Shown here: positions 1 to 5,920 of the stretch, in pieces
Layout: each line of letters starts with the position of its first letter
Position numbering within the stretch: position 1 is the stretch's first letter
DNA from: Oscillospiraceae bacterium
GTDB lineage: Bacteria > Bacillota > Clostridia > Oscillospirales > Oscillospiraceae
Direction of reading: 5' to 3'
DNA: 7,271 nucleotides
NCBI GenBank assembly: GCA_016296045.1
Contig: JAEDKB010000080.1
Location: 1 to 7,271, forward strand
The notes under the pieces: model-generated
What the model was told of the DNA's origin: nothing
The model's input: only the letters and a program-made list of their open reading frames with translations
Database searches by the model: none
Position numbers and translations under genes: made by a program

Positions 1-3
1 GAC

Positions 4-40
4 GCGCCTTCGGCGCTATAAAAAGGTTTTTAACCTTTTT
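4..40. terminator. Possible terminator hairpins of an upstream gene
   Basis: Two hairpins sit side by side. The first pairs GCGCC (4-8) with GGCGC (12-16) around a TTC loop. The second pairs AAAAAGGTT (20-28) with AACCTTTTT (32-40) around a TTT loop, so the stem starts with an A run and ends with a T run. That could work as a weak terminator in either direction. The second stem has only two G-C pairs, and the G/C-rich hairpin is not directly followed by T residues. The gene it would serve lies outside the window. Confidence 0.4.
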
Positions 41-127
41 ATCAGATTCTAGTATGAGCAGAATTTGCGCCAGACGAGGCAGAGACCGCAGAGCATAATG
101 GACACAGCCGAAATGAGGTTTCTTTCC
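41..127. repeat. Possible dispersed intergenic repeat, unit next to the inverted repeat
   Basis: This stretch has no convincing coding potential. From memory, sequence of the type GCAGAATTTGCGCCAGACGA, running on through a GAGACCGCAGAGCATAATGG-like segment, recurs between genes in Faecalibacterium- and Subdoligranulum-like genomes. It directly abuts the inverted repeat at 128-210, and one open frame on the minus strand (42-239) runs through both. That is typical of spurious hypothetical proteins annotated over repeats. Only a genome comparison would confirm it. Confidence 0.35.
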
Positions 128-210
128 ATGTCATCCTGAGCGTAAGCGAAGGATCTTCGCACCTTCGATGGAGAAAAGATTCTTCGTCACTTTGTTCCTC
201 AGAATGACAT
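128..210. repeat. 83-bp imperfect inverted repeat (MITE/REP-like element)
   Basis: The left arm begins ATGTCATCCTGAGCG at 128 and runs through GAAGGATCTT to about 157. The right arm, read on the minus strand from 210, begins ATGTCATTCTGAGGA and runs through GAAGAATCTT to about 176. The arms match apart from a few substitutions and a small length difference, and enclose a loop of about 18 bases (158-175). Read on the minus strand the element encodes peptides such as CHSEEQSDEES and DPSLTLRMT, which I recognise as a recurrent spurious translation of a repeat present in many bacterial genomes. It lies between the upstream terminator-like hairpins and the gpmI promoter. Confidence 0.75.
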
Positions 211-286
211 ATAAGGTAGGTGCTCCGGAAAGAATTCAAGATTTCTATCAGGTATTCGTATCATTTATAAATTATAAAAATAATGA

Positions 287-315
287 TTGTACTATTGAGG
301 AAAATGTAGTAAAAT
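287..315 (+). promoter_or_regulatory. Putative sigma-A-type promoter of the six-gene operon
   Basis: TTGTAC (287-292) and TAAAAT (310-315) are separated by 17 bases, which is close to the housekeeping consensus. Transcription would start near 322 and give a leader of about 30 bases ending at the gpmI ribosome binding site. The DNA just upstream (264-284) is almost purely A/T and contains the palindrome TTTATAA-A-TTATAAA (264-278), compatible with an UP element. A short inverted repeat, TAGTA-AAA-TACTA (307-319), covers the -10 region and might be an operator or chance. No other promoter of this quality was noticed before the downstream genes. Confidence 0.6.
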
Positions 316-335
316 ACTATGAGAAAAATTATATT

Positions 336-340
336 GGAGG
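336..340 (+). promoter_or_regulatory. Ribosome binding site fixing the gpmI start
   Basis: GGAGG lies 10 bases before the ATG at 351. The same frame stays open upstream to an ATG at 168, but that start lies inside the inverted repeat and upstream of the promoter, and would add 61 residues with no counterpart in the family. The 351 start gives an N-terminus MKKPVVLIIMDG typical of the enzyme. Confidence 0.85.
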
Positions 341-350
341 CATATCGCAA

Positions 351-1916
351 ATGAAAAAACCCGTTGTTCTGATTATTATGGACGGCGTCGGAAAGGGTGA
401 CGGCGGCAGCGGCGATGCTGTTGCAGTGGCAAAAACACCCACGCTCGACCGTCTTTTTGATACCTGTCCGTATACCTGGCTCAAAGCACACGGCACGGCA
501 GTCGGCCTTCCCAGCGATGATGACATGGGCAACTCCGAGGTCGGTCATAACGCGCTCGGCTGCGGCCAAGTGTACTCTCAGGGCGCAAAGCTGGTCGGCG
601 AATCCATTGAGAACGGCACATTGTTTGCCTCTGAAACATGGAAAGAGCTGGTTGCCAACTGCGTCGGCGGCGGCAAGGCATTTCATTTCCTCGGTCTGCT
701 TTCCGACGGCAACGTTCATTCCAACATCAGCCACCTGATCGCCCTGCTCCGCCGCGCCAAGGCTGAGGGCGTGAAGAAGGTCTACTGCCATATTCTGCTG
801 GACGGTCGTGACGTACCCGCCACCTCCGCTTTGGAATATGTCGATCAGCTGGAAGGCGTTCTTTCCGAGCTGCGCGGCGACGGCTGTGATTACCGCATCG
901 CTTCCGGCGGCGGCAGAATGCAGATCACCATGGATCGCTACGAAGCCAACTGGGCCATGGTCGAAGCCGGCTGGAAAACCCATGTACAGGGCATCGGCCG
1001 TCAGTTTGCAAGCGCAAAGGAGGCCATTGAAACCTATCGCGCCGAAACCGGCTGCATCGACCAGGATCTGCCCGCCTTTGTGATTGCCGAAAACGGCGAG
1101 CCGGTTGCAAAAATCGCAAACGGCGACAGCGTTGTTCTTTATAATTTCCGCGGCGACCGCGCTCAGGAAATTTCTCTTGCCTTTGACCGCAAGGACTTTG
1201 ATAAATTCGACCGCGGCGACTACACGGGCGTGCTTTTTGCCGGTATGCTTGAGTATGACGGCGACCTGCACATTCCTTCCCGCTATCTGGTTCAGCCGCC
1301 CGTAATCAAAAACACTCTGACGGAGCTGCTCTGCGCCAACGGGATCCGTGAATACGCGCTGTCCGAAACGCAGAAATACGGTCATGTCACCTACTTCTGG
1401 AACGGCAACCGTTCCGGCAAGGTGGATGAGGCGCTGGAAACCTATGAGGAGATTCCCTCCGACGTGATTCCCTTTGAGCAGGCTCCGGCCATGAAGTCCA
1501 GAGAGATCACCGATCATATGATCGCCGCCATGGAGTCGGGCAAATATGACTTCCTGCGCTGCAACTTCCCCAACGGCGATATGGTCGGTCATACCGGCGT
1601 TATGGAAGCCGTTGTAACGGCAATGGAATGTGTGGACGAGGGTGTCCGCCGCATTCTGGAGGCTGCCGACCGTCTGGGCTACACGGTTCTTGTCACCGCC
1701 GATCACGGCAATGCCGATCAGATGACCGAAACCAAAAAGGGCAAAACCTCTGTCCGCACGGCGCACAGTCTGAATCCCGTTCCCTTTATCATCTATGATC
1801 CGGGCGTCAGCCACACGATCAAGGAAGGCGCTTACGGACTTGCAAACGTCGCTCCCACCGTGGCGACCCTGCTGGGGCTGAAAGCTCCCGATTGCTGGGA
1901 AGCCAGTATGATTTAA
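351..1916 (+). CDS. gpmI: 2,3-bisphosphoglycerate-independent phosphoglycerate mutase, plant-like type
   Basis: This cytoplasmic glycolytic enzyme of 521 residues interconverts 3- and 2-phosphoglycerate through a phosphoserine intermediate and two metal ions, usually Mn. The alkaline-phosphatase-fold ligands are visible: D11 in IMDG, the nucleophile S62 in NSEVGH, D410 and H414 in GDMVGHTG, D451-H452 in TADHGNAD, and H472 in AHSLNPVP. The phosphotransfer-domain motifs are GNVHS (120-124), DGRD (151-154), GGGRM (186-190), MDRYEANW (194-201) and NFRGDR (265-270). GGGRMQITMDRYEANW, FDKFDR, AGMLEYDG, IPSRYLV and TYFWNGNRSG resemble, from memory, plant and trypanosomatid enzymes more than the usual Bacillus GpmI, which reads SVSGRYYAMDRD at the corresponding place. 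All catalytic residues are present, so it should be active. It is the first gene of the operon; the next starts 15 bases after its stop. Confidence 0.97.
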   Translation: MKKPVVLIIMDGVGKGDGGSGDAVAVAKTPTLDRLFDTCPYTWLKAHGTAVGLPSDDDMGNSEVGHNALGCGQVYSQGAKLVGESIENGTLFASETWKELVANCVGGGKAFHFLGLLSDGNVHSNISHLIALLRRAKAEGVKKVYCHILLDGRDVPATSALEYVDQLEGVLSELRGDGCDYRIASGGGRMQITMDRYEANWAMVEAGWKTHVQGIGRQFASAKEAIETYRAETGCIDQDLPAFVIAENGEPVAKIANGDSVVLYNFRGDRAQEISLAFDRKDFDKFDRGDYTGVLFAGMLEYDGDLHIPSRYLVQPPVIKNTLTELLCANGIREYALSETQKYGHVTYFWNGNRSGKVDEALETYEEIPSDVIPFEQAPAMKSREITDHMIAAMESGKYDFLRCNFPNGDMVGHTGVMEAVVTAMECVDEGVRRILEAADRLGYTVLVTADHGNADQMTETKKGKTSVRTAHSLNPVPFIIYDPGVSHTIKEGAYGLANVAPTVATLLGLKAPDCWEASMI

Positions 1917-1923
1917 AGGAGGT
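1915..1923 (+). promoter_or_regulatory. Strong ribosome binding site of the Asp23 gene
   Basis: AAAGGAGGT is a near-perfect anti-16S match and lies 8 bases before the ATG at 1932. It overlaps the gpmI stop codon (1914-1916), which supports tight coupling of the two genes on one transcript. Confidence 0.85.
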
Positions 1924-1931
1924 AATCCGAT

Positions 1932-2285
1932 ATGATCCGCCGCGAAACCGATTTCGGCAGCATCAATGTCAGCAATTCCGTTTATACGAAAATCGCAGGA
2001 AATGCCGCAACAAAATGCTTTGGCGTTAAGGGTATGGCAATCCGCTCCATGTCAGACGGACTGGTGCATCTTCTGCGCCGGGAATCCGTTGCCAAGGGCG
2101 TTCTTGTCACTCCCAACGAGGACGGCAGCATTTCCATTGATCTGCACATTATGGTCGATCAGGGTGTCAATATCCCCGTTCTGGGCAATTCCATTGTCTC
2201 CGAGGTGCGCTATCTGGTCTCTCAGCAGACAGACACAGAGATTAAGGATGTCAACATCTATGTCGACTCCATGATGCTTGATTGA
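1932..2285 (+). CDS. Asp23/Gls24 (DUF322, YloU-like) family protein
   Basis: This 117-residue protein has the compact Asp23 fold signature. It begins with GSINVSNSVYTKIAGNAATK (residues 9-28) and FGVKGMA, followed by an alternating beta pattern with ISIDLHIMVDQGVNIP (about 67-82), and ends in a DVNIYVDSM strand. That is close to B. subtilis YloU in length and order. I see no membrane segment or signal peptide. The family is named for a staphylococcal alkaline-shock protein that associates with the cell envelope; the biochemical role of YloU itself is not established. It lies directly before fakA, the common Firmicutes arrangement (yloU-yloV), which hints at a functional link. The gap to the fakA start is 13 bases. 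Confidence 0.92.
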   Translation: MIRRETDFGSINVSNSVYTKIAGNAATKCFGVKGMAIRSMSDGLVHLLRRESVAKGVLVTPNEDGSISIDLHIMVDQGVNIPVLGNSIVSEVRYLVSQQTDTEIKDVNIYVDSMMLD

Positions 2286-2289
2286 GAGG
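2286..2289 (+). promoter_or_regulatory. Ribosome binding site choosing the fakA start at 2299
   Basis: GAGG lies 9 bases before the ATG at 2299. A TTG at 2278 in the same frame, inside the Asp23 coding end, would add seven residues, but I see no good binding site at the right distance. The 2299 start is preferred. Confidence 0.65.
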
Positions 2290-2298
2290 CAGGTGGCT

Positions 2299-3990
2299 AT
2301 GTTGAGAGATAGAATTGATGGACAAAACCTTCAAAAAATGCTGATTGCCGCTGCTGCCGTTGTTGAAAACCACAAGCAGCAGATCAACGAACTGAATGTT
2401 TTCCCCGTTCCCGACGGCGATACGGGCACCAATATGAGCATGACCCTGCTCAATGCGGCGGGCGAACTGCAAAAGCTGAACGCTCCGACCCTGACGAAGG
2501 TTGCCGACACCGCTGCCTCCGCCATGCTGCGTGGGGCGCGGGGCAACTCCGGCGTTATCCTGTCGCTTTTGTTCCGTGGTATCTCCAAAAGCCTGAAGGG
2601 CATGGAGGAATGTGACGGTGTGCAGCTTGCACACGCACTGCAGGGCGGCGTAGAGGCGGCATACAAAGCCGTTATGAAGCCCACGGAGGGCACGATTCTG
2701 ACCGTTGCAAGAGTTTCCGCCGAAAATGCCTGTGCAGCTTGCGACGAAGACAACTGCTTTGAGTCCATTCTGGCAATCGCCGTAAATTCCGCTTCCGACG
2801 CGCTTGCGCAGACCATCCATCAGAATCCCGTTCTGGAAAAAGCGGGCGTGGTCGATGCCGGCGGCAAGGGCTGGCTGTATGTTTTGGAGGCCATGCTTTC
2901 CGTCTGCCGCGGCGAGGAAATCGCGCTTTCCTCTGTGGAAGCCCCCGTGGTCGTTAAGGAACAGGCCGATTTCACCGAGTTTGACTCCGAGGAGATCACC
3001 TTTGCCTTTGATACCGTATTTATCGTCCGCAAAGCATATGAGGACATTGATCTGATGCCGCTGCGCCGCTATCTGGACAGCATCGGCGACAGCATCGTGA
3101 TCGGTGAGGATGACGAATCCTTCAAGGTTCATGTTCATACCAATACGCCCGGCGATGCTCTGAATGAATCGCAGAAATACGGCACACTGGAGCTGTGCAA
3201 AATCGAAAATATGCAGATGCAGCATGACGATCTTGCTTCCGGCAGACAGGCTCGCAGCACCGACGATCTTGAGCAGATCGAACAGGAGCTGGAAGCTCCG
3301 GCAAAAGAAAAGGCTGTCATTGCCGTACCGGAGAAAAAGTTTGGCATGGTAACAGTCTGTGCAGGCGACGGTCTTGCCGCTGTTTTCTCGGAGCTGGGTG
3401 CCGATCAGATCATCGAGGGCGGTCAGACCATGAATCCCTCCACGCAGGATATTCTGGAAAAGATCAACGCCACTCCGGCTGAAATCGTCTTTGTTTTCCC
3501 GAACAATAAAAATATTATCATGGCGGCAGAGCAAACCGTCGCGCTGACGGAGAAGAAGGTCATTGTGATCCCCTCCAAAACAATCCCGCAGGGCATCTCC
3601 GCTATGCTGGTGTTTGATCCGTTCGGCGACGAGGCGCAGAATGTTGAGGCCATGAACGATGCGATCGGTCAGGTCGTCACCATGCAGCTAACCTACGCCG
3701 CAAGAGATTCCGACTTTGGCGGAGCGAGCATCCATGCCGGCGAGTATCTGGCACTTGACGGAGGCTCCCTGTTCGGCAACGACACCGATCTTTTCCGTCT
3801 GGTGCGTAAAATGGCGGAAAAGCTGGGCGATGAGGGTTACGAATTCATCACCATCTATTACGGCGCCGACATCAATCAGGAGCAGGCGAACCAAGCTGCT
3901 TCCATCTTTACGAATTTCTGTCCGGACGCGGAGGTTTCCGTTGTCTACGGCGGTCAGCCGGTCTACTATTTCCTGATTTCCGCCGAATAA
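2299..3990 (+). CDS. fakA: Fatty acid kinase FakA (YloV, DhaL/DAK2 domain)
   Basis: This cytoplasmic kinase of 563 residues is expected to phosphorylate fatty acids bound to a FakB (DegV) partner, giving acyl-phosphate for phospholipid synthesis. The N-terminal DhaL domain (about 1-200) carries the Mg-ATP motif NVFPVPDGDTGTNMS (33-47, with D39 and D41), GARGNSG (79-85), EGTILTVAR (130-138) and VDAGGKGW (185-192). A middle domain (about 235-310) holds HVHTN (278-282). A linker rich in E and K (about 315-345) leads to the C-terminal domain, with GGQTMNPST (374-382), PNNKNI (401-406) and a terminal GGQPVYYFLIS. Length and order match YloV/FakA throughout, with no truncation. No FakB gene is in the window. 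recG, often downstream of yloV in other Firmicutes, is replaced here by the ATP-grasp gene after a 29-base gap without a terminator. Confidence 0.95.
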   Translation: MLRDRIDGQNLQKMLIAAAAVVENHKQQINELNVFPVPDGDTGTNMSMTLLNAAGELQKLNAPTLTKVADTAASAMLRGARGNSGVILSLLFRGISKSLKGMEECDGVQLAHALQGGVEAAYKAVMKPTEGTILTVARVSAENACAACDEDNCFESILAIAVNSASDALAQTIHQNPVLEKAGVVDAGGKGWLYVLEAMLSVCRGEEIALSSVEAPVVVKEQADFTEFDSEEITFAFDTVFIVRKAYEDIDLMPLRRYLDSIGDSIVIGEDDESFKVHVHTNTPGDALNESQKYGTLELCKIENMQMQHDDLASGRQARSTDDLEQIEQELEAPAKEKAVIAVPEKKFGMVTVCAGDGLAAVFSELGADQIIEGGQTMNPSTQDILEKINATPAEIVFVFPNNKNIIMAAEQTVALTEKKVIVIPSKTIPQGISAMLVFDPFGDEAQNVEAMNDAIGQVVTMQLTYAARDSDFGGASIHAGEYLALDGGSLFGNDTDLFRLVRKMAEKLGDEGYEFITIYYGADINQEQANQAASIFTNFCPDAEVSVVYGGQPVYYFLISAE

Positions 3991-4004
3991 TCCAAAGAAA
4001 AAGA

Positions 4005-4011
4005 AAAGGAG
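4005..4011 (+). promoter_or_regulatory. Ribosome binding site choosing the ATP-grasp start at 4020
   Basis: AAAGGAG lies 8 bases before the ATG at 4020. An in-frame GTG at 4011 overlaps this site and therefore cannot use it, so the ATG is the better start and gives a protein beginning MRPVIVTD. Confidence 0.75.
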
Positions 4012-4019
4012 TGACCGCT

Positions 4020-5153
4020 ATGCGCCCAGTCATCGTAACCGATGTTCGTTACCGAACGGCGTTAGCGGTCATTCGTCCGTTAAGCGCAGCAGGGTATCGG
4101 ATCATTGCGGTACAGACGGCACAGGAATCCCCGAAAAAGCCTGCCGCATTCTATTCACGCTTTGTCAGCCGCTGTGTGCTGCTGGACGGCTCCGTCAAGG
4201 ACGCTTCCTACGCAGAGCGCCTGTTTGCACTCTGCAAGGAATGTGAAGAACGACCTGTCCTGTTCCCGATCGGAGCCGATACGCTGGCAATGCTGGCAAA
4301 AAATACGGAAAAATTTGAAGCCGTCTGTGATTTTCTGGTTTCCTCTCCGGAAGTTCTGGATGCCGCCAACGATAAGCGCATCGTTGCGCAGACGGCAAAG
4401 CGGATCGGCGTGCCCGTGCCGGAGGAATTTGACTGCTCCGGCGGCGCTCTTCCGCCACGCTTTCCGGTCATTGTAAAACCGCGCTGCGGCGAAAAGCTGG
4501 GTCTGCACGCCGAGCAGCGCTACGCGGTAGCGGAGAATGAAGCAGCGTTTGCCGATGCATACCGAAAAATCTCCGCTTATGACCCCTCCCCTGTTGTGCA
4601 GGAATACGTCTCGGGAGCCGGCTGCGGCATCTGTCTGGTCATGGATCGAAACCATGAGGCTGTCAGCATCATGGGACATCGCCGTATTCGTGAATACCCG
4701 CTCAGCGGCGGTCCGTCCGCCTGCTGCATCAGTTTTTTTGACGAGGTTTTTACGCAGCGCGCCGTCCGCCTTTTGAAAGCGCTGCATTTTACGGGCATTG
4801 CCATGGTGGAATTCAAGGGGGATCGAGTGCTCGAGATCAATCCGCGTATTTGGGGCAGTTTTCCTTTGACGGAAGTCTGCGGCAGCCATTTTGCCGAAAA
4901 CTATGTCCGCGCCGCTTCGGGTGAATCGTTTCCGATCCCCGATCAAAGCTTTCGGCGCGGAAAACGGATGCGCTTTCTCCTGAACGACACCCTCGCATGG
5001 CTCTCCTGCCTGAAAAAGGGTCGTTGGAAGGAGGTCGGCAGCGGAATCGCCGACGTTTTCCGTGCAAAAGAGGCGCTTTTCCGTTTTACCGATCAAAAAC
5101 CGTTCTGGCGTTACCTTTATCTGACCCTCCGTGAGAAAGGAGGCAGCTTATGA
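4020..5153 (+). CDS. ATP-grasp carboxylate-amine ligase, unknown substrate
   Basis: This 377-residue protein has ATP-grasp architecture and probably joins a carboxylate to an amine or thiol through an acyl-phosphate. Residues 1-100 form a Rossmann-like pre-ATP-grasp domain (VIVTD at the start, VLFPIGADT at 80-88). The nucleotide-binding core shows NDK (117-119), PVIVKPRCG (149-157, K153 a likely ATP ligand), VVQEYVSG (192-199), HRRIREYPLSGGPSA (220-234), AMVEFKGD (261-268) and LEINPRIWGS (271-280, with E272 and N274 as likely Mg ligands). This pattern resembles predicted ligases of the COG3919 type. The core appears intact. The C-terminal part (about 310-377) is basic and aromatic (LAWLSCLKKGRW, FWRYLYLTLR) and might touch the membrane. 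No signal peptide is seen. The stop overlaps the next start by 4 bases (ATGA). The substrate cannot be deduced. Confidence 0.88.
   Translation: MRPVIVTDVRYRTALAVIRPLSAAGYRIIAVQTAQESPKKPAAFYSRFVSRCVLLDGSVKDASYAERLFALCKECEERPVLFPIGADTLAMLAKNTEKFEAVCDFLVSSPEVLDAANDKRIVAQTAKRIGVPVPEEFDCSGGALPPRFPVIVKPRCGEKLGLHAEQRYAVAENEAAFADAYRKISAYDPSPVVQEYVSGAGCGICLVMDRNHEAVSIMGHRRIREYPLSGGPSACCISFFDEVFTQRAVRLLKALHFTGIAMVEFKGDRVLEINPRIWGSFPLTEVCGSHFAENYVRAASGESFPIPDQSFRRGKRMRFLLNDTLAWLSCLKKGRWKEVGSGIADVFRAKEALFRFTDQKPFWRYLYLTLREKGGSL
5136..5143 (+). promoter_or_regulatory. Ribosome binding site of the PHP gene, inside the ATP-grasp gene
   Basis: AAAGGAGG lies 6 bases before the ATG at 5150 and falls within the last codons of the ATP-grasp gene. 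With the ATGA stop-start overlap (5150-5153) this indicates translational coupling. Confidence 0.8.
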
Positions 5154-5920
5154 TCTACCGTTTGGATCTGCATCTGCACACGGAGTTTTCGCCGGACAGC
5201 CGCATCAGCTTCACGCAGGCTGTTCAGGCTGCAAAACAGCACAACCTGCACGCGCTTGCCATATGCGACCATAATCGCTGCGCTCCGCAGGAGATTTTCG
5301 ATCAGCCGCTTCGTGACGGTGTACTGCTGATTCCCGCCGTGGAATACTCCACCGAAGCCGGTCATCTGCTGGGGCTGTTTCTGAAAACGCCCTGCCGCAC
5401 CCCCGGCGAGGAAACCGGCCGCGTCCGTTTTTCGGATGCCGCTGCCGCAATTCACGCCGCAGGCGGCAAATGTGTGCTCGCTCATCCGTATGAGCTGACG
5501 CACCACAGCGTCGAAGAAATCTCCGCGCAGATCATCACCCATGCATCCGAGTTGGACGGCATTGAGATATTCAACCGCCGCGCAACCAAAAAGCGCAGCA
5601 ACGCCAATGCACTTGCCCGTGCCGCGGCGGAGCGTTTTTCCACGCCGGTTCTTTTAACGGCCGGAAGCGATGCGCACACCGTCGGAGAAATCGGCGGCGC
5701 CTATGTTTGTGTGGAGGCAGACAGCTTGCGCGCAGATGCCCTCTGTGCCGGTCTTTTTTCGCCGGTTTCTTTCCATTGCGGAAAATGCCGCCATATGGCG
5801 CTTGCAAAAAGCCGCCTGATTCGGCTGCAAAAAAAGCATGCCGGTTTTAAGTCCTATCTAAAATGGTGCGCTTTCGCGGGGGTTTGCCTTGCGCGCACAG
5901 TGAAAGGGGTCTTTCAATGA
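5150..5920 (+). CDS. PHP-domain metal-dependent phosphoesterase
   Basis: This 256-residue protein has the metal-binding motifs of the PHP superfamily in order: DLHLHTEFSPDS (6-17, H8 and H10), ICDHN (38-42, D40 and H41), VEYS (64-67, E65), LAHPY (110-114, H112) and GSDAHTVGEIGG (172-183, D174 and H176). This arrangement is that of TrpH/YciV-like phosphoesterases (COG0613), which hydrolyse phosphate monoesters or short nucleotides with a multi-metal centre. The site looks complete, so an active hydrolase is expected; its substrate is unknown. The PHP fold ends near residue 215. The last 40 residues form a basic and hydrophobic tail (SYLKWCAFAGVCLARTVKG) that could be an amphipathic, membrane-touching helix. 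There is no signal peptide. The gene is coupled on both sides by 4-base overlaps, suggesting it acts in the same pathway as its neighbours. Confidence 0.9.
   Translation: MIYRLDLHLHTEFSPDSRISFTQAVQAAKQHNLHALAICDHNRCAPQEIFDQPLRDGVLLIPAVEYSTEAGHLLGLFLKTPCRTPGEETGRVRFSDAAAAIHAAGGKCVLAHPYELTHHSVEEISAQIITHASELDGIEIFNRRATKKRSNANALARAAAERFSTPVLLTAGSDAHTVGEIGGAYVCVEADSLRADALCAGLFSPVSFHCGKCRHMALAKSRLIRLQKKHAGFKSYLKWCAFAGVCLARTVKGVFQ
5903..5909 (+). promoter_or_regulatory. Ribosome binding site choosing the deacetylase start at 5917
   Basis: AAAGGGG lies 7 bases before the ATG at 5917, whose last bases overlap the PHP stop (ATGA, 5917-5920). A GTG-initiated extension from 5863 would overlap the PHP gene by 58 bases and lacks a comparable site. 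Confidence 0.7.

Noticed and set aside
42..239. A 65-codon minus-strand hypothetical protein over the repeat region
   Set aside because: Its sequence is the translation of the inverted repeat and adjoining repeat-like DNA, a known source of spurious gene calls.
168..350. A 61-residue N-terminal extension of gpmI from the ATG at 168
   Set aside because: It starts inside the inverted repeat and upstream of the promoter, has no ribosome binding site of note, and the family begins at the 351 ATG.
261..1814. A long open frame of 517 codons on the minus strand opposite gpmI
   Set aside because: It mirrors the codon bias of gpmI, shows no recognisable domain, and gpmI has every expected catalytic motif. 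It is a shadow frame.
2251..3534. A 427-codon open frame on the minus strand opposite fakA
   Set aside because: It shows no domain and is explained by the codon structure of fakA, whose protein is complete and conserved.
4044..4057. A small hairpin GTTCG-TTAC-CGAAC early in the ATP-grasp gene
   Set aside because: It is short, lies in coding sequence, and has no T tract, so it is neither a terminator nor a clear regulatory element.
5863..5916. A GTG-initiated extension of the deacetylase, considered as a possible signal peptide
   Set aside because: The 18 extra residues are not a signal peptide, overlap the PHP gene and lack a good ribosome binding site; the ATGA coupling at 5917 is the same device used at the previous junction.
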